Source: Pleodorina starrii
Taxonomy: Eukaryota; Chlorophyta; Chlorophyceae; Chlamydomonadales; Volvocaceae
Length of the DNA: 64,000 nucleotides
Assembly (NCBI GenBank): GCA_030267565.1
Contig: BRXU01000037.1
Span: 62,001 to 126,000, forward strand
Direction of reading: 5' to 3'
Shown: positions 25,601 through 37,600 of the stretch, piece after piece
Numbering within the stretch: position 1 is the stretch's first letter
Layout of the letters: each line of letters begins with the position of its first letter
Position numbers and translations under genes: made by a program
Notes under the pieces: generated by a model
What the model was told of the DNA's origin: nothing
Database searches by the model: none
The model's input: the letters and a program-made list of their open reading frames with translations, nothing else

Positions 25601-28600
25601 GCTGCGCATCCTGCGCCGCAGCGGGCTGGTCTGCGGGGACGGTCACGACCCACTCAGTCCGGTAGGCGATGTCCGCGGCCGGGAAAGCAGCGCCCGCAGT
25701 CGCTCGCTGTGAGGTGGCTGCGGCAGCAGCCGCGGCGGCTGGCGGCTGGCTGGGCCGCCGACCGACGCTGCTGGCCTCCAGGCCCAGCACGCTGGCGGCG
25801 ACGCCGCCACCGCAGGCGGGTACGACACGGTAGTCCGTGAAGCTGCTGGCAGCGGTGGACAGGGCTGCAGCGGGCGCCGCGATGGCGAAGAGGCCGCCGC
25901 CAGGGGCGGCGGCGTCCACGGTGGCGCTCTTTCCGTCGCCCAGCGCAATCGCGGCGATTCGGACGGGGACCTTGGCCTCGCGCTCGGCGGTACCCGCCGC
26001 CGCCGCCCCGAGCTGCAGCACCGAGTCCATCGTGGCCGGATGCAGCACAAAGCCGTCGGGGCCGGCGCCGCCTCCGCGGCCGCCGAGGAGCACCTCAGCT
26101 ACCGCCGAGCCGGCCACAGGGCGCAGGAGGCGGGCGCGCAGGCCGCTTGCCTCCAAATGCGAGGCCGCGAGCTGCCGCAGCAGCGGCGGCACGTCAGCGG
26201 CCACCGCCTCGCTGCCGCCGGCTTCGCCGGCGCCGCTGGCGGCGGCGGCGGCCGCCGCCGCTGCCGTCAGCGTGGCCGTCAGGTGTACGGTGCGGCGCGG
26301 CCGCCGCGGCTGCTGCAGCGCCGATGCCGGCGCGGAGGCGATAGTGAGCCGGCCCGTGCCCAGATCCACGCTGCACTCGAGTACCAGGTCAGCGGCCGCC
26401 CCCACGTTGCCGCCGCCCCCGTCTCGCGATGGCGGCGGCAGCAGCAGCGGCGCCGGGATGGCGACGTCGCTCAGCACGACCGACGGACCGCCGCCGCCGG
26501 AGATGAGGCTGGCGGCGGCGGCCGCCATCTCCAGGTAGCCAGCCGCCGGGAAGACCGCGCGGCCGTTCACCCGGTGGTCCCACATCATGGCCAGGCGCGG
26601 CGCCGACAGGCGCACGTGGAAGGTCGCGACGGCCAGCGGCGGCGCGGGGCCGGCGGCGGCGCTGCTGAAGCTGACGCGGCCGGACGTGAGGCGCACGCCC
26701 TGCGCCAGATCCAGCGGCGGCCGCGGCGCGACCCAGTGGCTGCTGCGGTGCCAGAGCTGGTCGTCGAAGGTACGGCGGAAGCAGCCCTCGCCGGCGCCCT
26801 GCGAGGACGAGAGCGGATCACAATAGCAGCCACGTCAGGCTGTCGATCCTGGCATACAACGCTGTGCCGTGTGGGCGAGGTCAGTGCTTTGGGGCATTTT
26901 AGTGTCCCAGGTCACGCAAATGACCAACCGGCAAAATCACCAAGCGGCAGACGGCCCACCGGCCTGGCGAGGAGCTGCTCCGTTGGAGCAACGCAGCGTG
27001 CCGAGAACCTGCTCCCCATCGATGCGCCAAATGGACGCCAGAGCCTCTCGTAACGAGTGGCTCGTTTGGAGTGTACTCATCCACCTCATCGTCACAGTCC
27101 TCACCTTGCCGTCGGGGACCGCCTTAATCAGCACGTGCGCGTTGGTGCCCTGGAAGGCGAAGGCGCTGACGCCGCACACCATGGCTTCGGACACCGCCGG
27201 CGAGGCGGCTCTGCTGCCGGCGGGACGCAGCGGCAGCGGCAGCGGGCCGGCCTGGCGCGGCGCCGCCCAGCCGGCTGTGTCGACGTCGCCGGCGGCATCG
27301 AAGACCTGCTGCACGTTGGGGTGGACGGCGACGAGGTGGGAGATGGGCAGGGCGACCCGGCCGACCGCCAGCTTGGCGGCGTGGAGCAGGCCCACCACGC
27401 CTGGGGAAGGGGAGAAAGGGCAGCGGGGTGCGGGGTTTAAGCATGGAAGCGGCCCCGTGACCGGAGTGGTGGTCAGGCGGGTCAAGGCCGGGAAGGCAGG
27501 CGGGTTTCTTTACTAGCGCGTAGCAACTGGAGGTGGCACACACGGGGTGCACCTGAACCTCTAAATTGGATCCTGACGCGCACGACGCCCTTGCCCGAGC
27601 AGGCCAAGCAGGCCGCCTGTGGACCTCCCGACCCGCATCCTATACCAGAGCTAATATGGCTCCAGTCGCCTCGACTCACCCGAGGCGGGCTCCGAGTGGC
27701 CCATCCATGACTTGCTGGACGACAGCAGCAGGGGCGTGGAGCGCCGGTCGCGGCGGCTGCCGCCGGCGCCCGTGCCGCGGAGCACCGCCGCGGCGGCGCC
27801 CACCTCGATGGGGTCGCCCAGCGGCGTGCCGGTGCCGTGCAGCGACAGCGCCGTCACGGCGACCGGGGCCAGGTCCGCGGAGGCCAGCGCCTGGCGCAGG
27901 ACCTCCTGTTGCGCGGGGCCGTTGGGCGCGGTGAGGCTGCTGCTGCGGCCGTCCTGGTTGACGGCGGCGCCCAGCAGCACCGCCAGCAGGGGAGAGCCCT
28001 CGCTGGCCGCAGCGGCGCCGTCCCGCAGCGCGCTGAGGACCATGACGCCCACGCCCTCGCCGCGCACGTAGCCGTCCGCGGCCGCATCCAGCGTCTTGCA
28101 GCGGCCCTCGGGCGACAGCATGCCTGCGGCCAGAGGAGGACGCGGCAGGGCGTCAGTATTTTACCCATGCATGGCCAGACCATGGTTGTGCGTTTCTGAT
28201 TATCAAGACTCTCCCGTGCTTTCGTGCCACGGTTCCACAACCTTATCTGCACAGGTGACAACGCCCTCCCATGGCGGCATTTCACGCACGGACCGGCGTT
28301 GCCTCTCACGGAAACGGCGAAGAGCTCAATTGATCAATCTAAACACATCACACGCTCTGTTCTCACCCGCCCTCTGGAACATTGCCGTCGTGTCAGCCGC
28401 CAGAGTGAGGTTCACACCGCACACCGCGGCGGCCTCCGCCTGTCCGTACGACAGCGCCGTGTGGGCCTCCTGTGCCGCCACCAGACTGGACGAGCAGGCG
28501 GTGTCGATGGAGACGGCGGGGCCGCGCAGGCCGAAGGTGTAGGAGAGGCGGCCGGAGGCGACGGACAGAGTGGCGCCTGTTCCATCGGGGGCCGGGGGTC

Positions 28601-31600
28601 AGAGAGGGTTGCAGGGAGAAGCCAATGTGTCCCCAAAAATCATATCAAGCATCAGTGTGATCGAAGTCTTAGGGTTGAGCATCGAGTATGTGTGCGGTGC
28701 CGCTTGTGGCCCCGGACGAGCTGGGTGGCCTGCGAGGAACCACTACTGCAGAAGAATAACCAAGCGTAAAAACCAAATGCGTGCAGCCGTGCGTCCCCAA
28801 ACGCACCTGTGGCGCTGAATGCCGTGACGCCCTGCTTGGCAGCCAGCGTCAGCTTCATGTAGTCCGGAGACGACACGCCCACGAACACGCCGAAGCGGCT
28901 GCGGTCCCGCAGTGCCGCCGCAGCCGCCGCACCAGCGGCAGCGGCGCCCCTGTGGCCTGCGGCCGCCGCCACCGCCGCCGGCGGCGGCAGCGCCATCGAC
29001 GCCAGGGCCTCGTGCAGGACCTCCATCAGCAGGCGCTGCTGGGGGTCCATTAGCGCCGCCTCCGTGGAGCTGATGCCAAAGGCGGTGGCGTCGAACTGGT
29101 CCGCCCAGCCCAGCAGGAAGCTGCCGAACCGGGCCGGCAGGCCCGCCGCGGCGGACAGCGCCGCGACCGTCGCGCCGTCGACGTCCCAGCGCTCCAGGGG
29201 CACTTGGCTGACGGCGTCGCATGCGTGCGTGGCGGCGAGGATGTCCTCGCCCGTGGCAGTGTCGCGCGGCAGGCGGAAGGCCTGCGACACGACGCCCACC
29301 ACCGTGCCTGGCGCCGCCGCGGCAGCGGCGGCGTAGCCCGACGGCGACAACCTGCCGGCCGCCGCCGCCGCAAGGGAGCTTCCGGTCCGAATCGATGACA
29401 GGGACTCGCCGCCGACCGACTCCTCGCCGCTGCTGCTGTCGTGCAAGAAGCCGCCCGCTGCCATAGCCTGGCCCGCAGGAAAGGTCGACGCGACGAACGC
29501 CGCGATGGCGGCCACGGTGGGGTGGTCGAAGACCAGCGTGCTGGGCAGCGGGACGCTGAAGGATGACTCCAGGGATGTCCGCAGTTCCGACGCGCCCAGG
29601 CTGTCCAGCCCAGCCTCCATGAGAGGGGCGTCGGGCGACAGCCCAGCGGAGGCTGATCCCAGAATCGCCGCCACAGCGTCGGAGACGCGCTGCTGGATGT
29701 CCAGAAGCTCCGGCTGCTGTTCGAGCGGCGCAACAGCCTCGACTGCCCTTCGCCGCAGCCGCACGGCCTCTCCGCCGCGCCGACCGCGCTGCCGCCGACG
29801 CGCCGCGTCATCGCTGCTCTCCGCCTCCGCCTCCGCAGCCGAGCTCTCCTCCTCGACGTCCGCCGCCGGGGCCGTGCGCTCGTCCAACAGGGCGGCGATG
29901 GCTGCGACAGTCGGGTGGTCGAAGACCAACGTGCTGGGCAGCGGGATGCTGAAGGATGACTCCAGGGAAGTCCGCAGTTCCGACGCGCCCAGGCTGTCCA
30001 GCCCGGCCTCCATCAGCGGGGCGTCGGGCGACAGAGTGCTGGCGACGCTGGGCCCCAGGATGGCCGCCACGGCGTCGGAGACGCGCTGCTGCGTGTCCAC
30101 TCTCGGGGCAGTGACAGCTCTGGGTTGAGGCCGCCGGGTGCTTCTCCTGGTTGGCGGCCGTGTAGGCGCGGCCACGGCGGCAGCAGCCGCTGCCGCAGGC
30201 CGCGATAACCTCCGAGGGCCAGCCGCGGCGCCCGCAGCCACGCGTACCGGCTCCGGGGCCCGCGGCATGCGATCCGCAAAGGCCTGGAAGAACGACGGCA
30301 CTGTGCCTGGGAGGCCGGAATCGGCGACGCGACGCTGCAGGAAGGTGGGCCAGTTGAATGGCACGGCGGCCACCACGGGCGGCGCAGCGCCGGGCACCCG
30401 GGCAAACGTCTCGAGGACGGACGCCAGCGCCGCCAGCCCCTGCTGCGGCTGGATGAGCGACATGCCCATTCGTTCCACGCGCGCGGCCGTCTGCGCGTCC
30501 TGAGCCGCCATGCCGCCGCCCGCCCACGCGCCCCACTGCACGCTCACGAAGCCCAGGCCGCGGCCGCACAGAGCGGCTGCGGCGGCGTCCAGTCCCGCGT
30601 TGGCGGCGCTGTAGTTGGCCTGGCCCGGCGAGCCCAGCAGCGACGCCACCGACGAGAACAGCACGTGGCTGGCGCCAGGCTGCTGCGACACCAGGCCGGC
30701 CCAGCGGGACAGCTGAGCCAGCTTGGGTGCGAACACGCGGCGGGCGCTGGCGGCGGTCTGGTTGCGCAGAATCGCGTCGGCCAGCACACCGCCGGCGTGC
30801 AGCACCGCCAGCACAGGCTTGTCCGCAGCAGCGCTCGCCCCAAACGCCAGGGCGCAGTCCTCGGCACTGGAAACATCGGCCTTGACCACCTCGACCAGGC
30901 CCTGCGAGTGCAGCAGCAGTGACGACAGGGCTGCCTCGGAGGCGCCGCCCTCGGCACGACCCGAGCGGCCCAGCAGCTGGATGTGGCAGCCGGCGTGCTG
31001 ACGCGCAAGCCAAGCCGCCAGCAGCAGCCCCAGCGAGCCCAGGCCGCCGCTGATGACCACGCGGCCGGCGGGGTTTGCCAGCGGCTGCTGCTGCGGATTG
31101 AACACCACAACCTTGCCCACGTGGCGCGCCTGCGACATCTGCCGCAGCGCCGCCGCGACGTTGCCCAGGGAGTGGCCCGCCAGCGGCAGCGGCCGCAGCG
31201 CGCCGCGGCTCACGCCCGCAGCCACGCGCAGCATGGCGGACTGCACCGCGGTGTCGGGCAGGAAATCCACCGCCACGAAGGACGCGGCCACGTCGGGCCG
31301 CTCGGCCTGCAGGCGGGACACGGAGAAGACGTCGCGCTTGCTGATCTCCACGAACCGGCCGCCGCGGCGCAGCAGGCTCAGCGTCGCCGACACCAGGCCG
31401 GGGCTGGTCAGCGTGTTCAGCGCCACGTCCACCCCGCCGATGCGTCGCGCGGTCACCTCCTCCACGAAGCCCAGGTCGCGGCTGGTGGACACGTGGCGCA
31501 CGCCCAGGCCGCGCAGCAGCGCGCGCTTGGACGGGCTGCCGGCGGTGGCCACCACCTCGCCGCCCAGCGCACCCACCACCTGCAGCGACGCCAGGCCCAC

Positions 31601-34600
31601 GCCGCCCGCCGCGCCGTGCACCAGCACGCGCTCGCCGGGCCGCAGCCCGGCGGCGTCGCCAAACACCTGGTGCGCCGTGATGAAGACGGTGGGCATGGTG
31701 GCCGCCTCCTCGAAGCTCAGGCAGCCCGGCATCGCCACCAGCGTGTGCGGGCTGCTGTGCACCAGCGTGCCCAGGCTGCCGGCGGCCAGGCCGAACACGG
31801 CCGTGCCGGGCGGCAGCAGCGAGCCATCCACGCCCGCGCCCGCCGCCACCACCACGCCCGCGCAGTCGCCGCCCGGCGCGCCTGGGTCTCCCGGGTACAT
31901 GCCCAGCACATTGAGCACGTCGCGGAAGTTGAGACCCACGGCCCGCACCCGCAGCGCCACCTTGCCGGCCGGCACCGCCTCCACCGCAGCGCTGCTGCTG
32001 TCTCCGCCAATGGGCGACGGCAGCGGCTGCGGCACCAGGTTGCCCAGGGCGCCGCGGGGCCGGGGAACCAGCTGGAAGTCCGCATCAACGCCCGGGAAGC
32101 CCTCCAGGGCCTCCAGCATCCGAGGGCGGAAGCCGATGGACCCGGCATTGTACATCTCCGGCTGCACGCCGACAAGTCCGCTCTGGCTGCTGTAGCCGCT
32201 CAGCTCTTCCTTTACCACCACAGCCACCGACTCTGCCTGCGCAGCAACGCCAGCGGACAGCCGCAGCCCTGTCAGCTCCGAAGCCGCGGTGCGTAGGAGG
32301 CCCTCCAGGCCTCCGGCCGCCGACCGGCACACGGCCGCGGCGCTGGTGCCGCCGCCGGCGCCGGTCTGCGCGGCCGGAAGCACCACACTCGCCGGTCGTC
32401 GGCTGCTGTGCTGCTGCTGCAGCAACGGCAGCAGTCGGCTGTAGTCCTCCGCAGCCGTCGCCGCCAGTCGCCCTGCTGTGCGGTGCAGGCGGAACGCTGC
32501 TGGCGCCATGCTTTCCTCCAGATCGCCCACGGTCTCCTCCGCAACCAGTGTGGTACCGTACGTGATGCCGCCGGCGACCGCGGCAGGTGCCGTGACTGTT
32601 GCAGCACTTGGCGGCGCCGCCGCCGCCGGTGCCAGCGGCTTCGCCACCAGGCCCTTCAGCACTACGCCGCCTTGGCCCGCTCCCGCTCCCGCCGCGTCCA
32701 ACCGCACGTCAGTGCTGGTTGAGCCAGCGGCCGCCCTACCCGCCTGCGCGACGCACGTCGCCAGGCGTCCGCCGCCGACCGACGCCGGGTCAGCGGAGTT
32801 GGCCGCATCACCGGCAGCGGCGGCGGCGGCAGGCTGTGTGCCGTACGACATGATGTCCGCCAGCGGCAGAAGCAGGCAGTCCACCGCTGCCGGCACCATC
32901 AGGCGGCCGCCCAGCGGCTGTCGTACAGCCCCCAGGTGAAACGCCGCGTCCAGCAGGGCCGGGTGGATGAGGAAGTCGGGTGAGGAGGCAGGCAGCGGCA
33001 GAACGGCGGACGCCGCGGGCTTGACGGCGCAGCCGGCGCCGCCAGTACGGCACCACGAAGCAAGCAGGCGGCCCAAGGCGGCCAAGCGGGGGCCGGACAT
33101 GCCGGCTCCTGCAGCGGCGGCGGCGGTGGCGGGTGGTTGCGACGGCACCAAGCTGGCGCTGCCGGTCACGTGCAGCCGCTTGGCGGCTGCGCCGCCGACG
33201 GTTGAGGTGATGCGGATGCTGCCGGTGGCGCTATCCACCACGCACTGCAGCACCAGGCCGGCGGATGAGGCTGGGGCAGCGGATGAGGAAGCGGGCGGCG
33301 GCAGGACCGCCGGCGTCAGGATGCGGATGTTGGTGAGGGCAAGGGACAGCTGCGACGCGGCGGCGAGGCCCTTGCCGCCGCCAAGCGCGTCGCTGCCCGT
33401 GCCCACTCCCAGCACCGACACCGCCGCCGCCGCCGCCAGCTCCAGCAGCGCCGCCGCCGGTACGACAGGCCGGCCGCCGACCTGGTGATCCAGCAGGAAG
33501 GCCAGGCGGCGGCAGGACCCCACGTCCACGTCGAAGGCGCACCTGCCACCGCGGCCGCCACCGCGGATGGCGGCCGACGAGGCGCCCAGCATGGCGCTCA
33601 GCGGCGGCGCGACCCACAGCCGCCGCCGCTCCCACACGCGGTCAACAACTGTGCCCGTTGGCGGCGCGCCAGCGGCGCCAAACCCGTCGGCGCCAGCCCC
33701 ACCGGCGGAGACCAGCACGTGCGCGTTGGTGCCCTGGAAGGCGAAGGCGCTGACGCCAGCGACGAGAGACTCCAGGGACGGCGCCGCGGCGGCGGCGCCG
33801 CCGCCGAGGGCCTGAGCCTCCAGCGGCAGCTGCCAGGCAATCGCGTCGTCGGTTGCCAGCTCCAGGGCGCTCGCCACGTGAGGGTTGAGGGTGCGCAGGT
33901 GGGCCAGCGGCAGCGCCGCCGCCTGGCTGAGGGCCGCGTGGGCGTGAAGGATAGCCACGACGCCCGCGCCGGGCTCGGAGTGGCCGTACCATGACTTGGA
34001 CGAGAGGAAGGTGAAGGGCCGCTGCAGGCCACTGGCTGCGCTGCCGGAGGCGGCTGCGGGCGGCTGCGGCGGGGCTTGTGGATCGGAGGGGGATAGGACT
34101 GCCACCGCGGCGCCGATCTCGATGGGGTCGCCCAGCGGTGTGCCGGTGCCGTGCAGCGACAGCGCCGTCACGGCGGCGGGCGCCAGGTCCGCGGAGAGCA
34201 GCGCCTGGCGGATGACAGCCTGTAGGACACGGCAGGGCGGAAGGTGACGAGGAAGCGCACATCAGGTGTTGTTCTTTGATGATAGACGTTGCAGCGACGT
34301 TTTACGGTTGTGGCATGCCCATGTGGCGTGAGCCAGTCAGCAGACCGGTTGTCGCATTTCAGCTGTGACCCGATCCCAGGGGCAGGTGCCAGGAACACGC
34401 CACGCCGCGAGATCCCACCGACCACCCGGTTATACCCGGATGAGATTCAGAATCTGTTTCCGTCACATATGGCTCACGTACCTGCTGCGCGGGGCCGTTG
34501 GGCGCGGTGAGGCTGCTGCTGCGGCCGTCCTGGTTGACGGCGGCGCCCAGCAGCACCGCCAGCGGTGCGGCAGGAGCGTCGGCGCCATAGCTACGGCCAC

Positions 34601-37600
34601 TCGCGCCGCCGCCACCCGGAGTAAGAGGCACCAGACAGAGCGCACCCACAGCCTCGGCGCGCACGTATCCATCCGCGGCCGCATCCAGGGTCTTGCAGCG
34701 CCCCTCGGGCGACAGCATGCCGGCACGCTGGAAGTGCAGCGGCGTATCCTGGGGTGGCAGCGAGGACACAGGAACATGAGGGAGCGCTTTCCTTAAGGTG
34801 GTTTCAAGCGGCAGGTTCAAGCTGGAGCGTTAGGCCCGTAGTGGCGCCCGAATGCTGCTGTGCCGGTATTTATTTAGCGTCCGATCGATGAGGCCGTCGC
34901 GCTGCCGCTGCACGCCCGGAAGCGACTCGTTGGTATCGATCTGCGGTTGCTCGGCAACCATCACGCATGTGCAGGGGGCCGGATCTGGTCGCAGGACAGG
35001 TGTCACGGGTGCCAGGGACAACTGGCACACCACGCAACACAACCATCGCCGCAACCATCGGATGCCGCTGAACGTACCGGGGCCAGGGTCAGGTTCACAC
35101 CCGCCGCCAGCGCCGCGCCACAGCCTCCCAGCGCCAGGGCCGCCAGCGCGGAATGCACCGCCACCAGACTGGACGAGCAGGCGGTGTCCACGGTGACGGC
35201 GGGGCCGCGCAGGCCAAAGGTGTACGACAGCCGCCCCGCCACCACGGACAGCGCCGAGGCCGTCGCGTTGTAGGCGGTCGCGGCCGGTGCCACTCTGCGG
35301 CCACGGTGGGGCAGGTTGGGGCGGCAGGTTCAGGAAGGCGACGAGTGTGTGGTCACGTGGTCCCGCACCGGTTTGCGGCGCCCATCAGAGCCACCAACCC
35401 TATCACAGCGACTACTGCAGGAGTCCATGTCGAATCGGCGGGGCCTTGCTGTCCCGGTGTCGGTGCCTTGCTGCCCGGTGCATCCCAAGCTGCTTCCCGT
35501 GTGCCCAGTGCCCAACCCGTTCTCCCCCAGCGCCCAGTGCCCAGTGCCCAGCATGCGGTGTCCCCAGCCGTTGGCGACCTCCTCCTCCTCCGCGCGTGTA
35601 TCCACCGGCACTTGCCTCATGGTGAGCGCGCGGTAGTCCTGTGACGACACGCCCACGTAGGCGCCCCAGGTGGACCTGCAGGCGGGAGGGAGCACAGCCC
35701 GGTTGATATTGATGGTGATGTCGGGTGTCAGGTTTCAGGTGTCAGTGGCGGGGGGTGGCCAAGGTAAGTGGTTACCTATGGATAACCGATGCGTTAACCG
35801 ATGCGAGCAGGCCGATTTCGGGAAAAGTGAGAAGGCTTTCGTGCAGAGAACCTGACGGACAACACCCGAAGACCCAAGGCCCAGCCGCACCTATGGTCCG
35901 CGCCCGGGACTGCGGCCGCCTCCGGCGCCGACCGCAGGCCGCCCGGCACCGCCGCAAGCGCGTCCGCGGCTGCCTCGAGCAACAGGCGCTGCTGCGGGTC
36001 CATCAGCGCCGCCTCCGCGGGGCTGATGCCGAAGGCCGCCGCATCGAAGACCTCCGCGCCGGCCAGCAGCGCAGCGAACGGCACCGGCACCTCGCCGCCC
36101 AGCAGCGGCGCCAGCGGGTCGACGTCCCACCTGCGTTGAGCGTTGAGGAGGTAAGTGTCAGAATAACAAGCCCTTCTTCCGGACGTGGAGAAGGATGCAG
36201 ATGGGGCCTGCGGCACCATTCGGATGCCAAGAGAACGCCCTCGCCACGACTCGTGCATGTGATCCTCCGTCATCCGCCCCAAACCGGCTTTGTCAACGTG
36301 CCCCTAATCCGTCATCCCCATCCCCAGATGCACCTGTTGATCGGAATCCTGCAGACACCATCCACCAGGTCGCCCAGGCTCCTGCCCAAGCCACCACCCA
36401 GGCCCGCAGCGCCCCCGCCGGGCAGCCGGTAGGCCATGCCCACCAACGCCACGGGGCCCAAGCCGGCACCCGACCGCGCCAGGGCGCCGCGCGGCTGCTG
36501 CTGCAGCGGCACAGCCGGAAGCGGCCGTGGCGCCGCGCCAGCGGCAAGGAGCGGCGCCGGAGGCGGCGGCAGCCCAGCGGCCGCCGCAAACTCCGCCTCT
36601 TCCGCGAAGAAGAGGTCCTCCTCGTCCAGGCCCGCGCGCCGCGGCGGCGGCGGGGCCGCCTCTGCAGCAACGGCAGCAGAAGCGGCAGGGGCAGCAGACG
36701 CCGGCGCGAGCTGCACGCGACTGGCGATGTAGCCAGCAATGGCTGCCGGCGTGGGGTAGTCGAAGACCAGCGTGCCCGGCAGCCGCAGCCCCAGCCGTCC
36801 CTCCAGCGCGTTCCTCAGCTCCACCGCGCCCAGGCTGTCCAGCCCCGAGCCCATCAGCGGAGCGTCCGCCGCAACCGAGGAGCCAACCACGCTGCGGACC
36901 GCGTCCTGCACCTCGGCAAGGACGCGTGCACTCGAGTCGCCGAGTGCTGATCCAGCCGCCACGGCCGGCTCCGGCTCGCGCCGCGCAGTGGGTGGCGGCT
37001 TCGGAGCTTCCAAATGTGGCGCAGTGACCGGCGCTGGCTGCACTGCAGCGACCGAAGGGCGGGGGGCTGCGACCTCAGCCCGCTGCTGCATGGCGGCAAA
37101 GAGGCTAGTGGGCTGATTCCGCTGCTGGCGCTGCAGGAAGGTGGGCCAGTTGAAGGGTACGGCGGCCACCACGGGCGGCGCAGCACCGGGCGCCCGGGCA
37201 AACGCCTCGACAATGGACGCCAGCGCCGCCAGGCCCTGCTGCGGCTGGATGAGCGACATGCCCATGCGCTCCACGCGCGCGGCCGTCTGCGCGTCCTGAG
37301 CCGCCATGCCGCCGCCCGCCCACGCGCCCCACTGCACGCTCACGAAGCCCAGGCCGCGGCCGCACAGCGCCGCTGCGGCGGCGTCCAGGCCCGCGTTGGC
37401 GGCGCTGTAGTTGGCCTGGCCCGGCGAGCCCAGCAGCGAGGCAACGGAGGAGAACAGCACGTGGCTGGCGAAGGGCTGCTGCGACACCAGGCCGGCCCAG
37501 CGGGACAGCTGTGCCAGCTTGGGTGCGAACACGCGGCGGGCGCTGGCGGCGGTCTGGTTTCGCAGAATCGCGTCGGCCAGCACACCGCCGGCGTGCAGCA

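Noticed and set aside
35501..35552. CCCAGTG-type direct repeats as a functional element
   Set aside because: Short, imperfect and confined to one intron; nothing links it to a known element.
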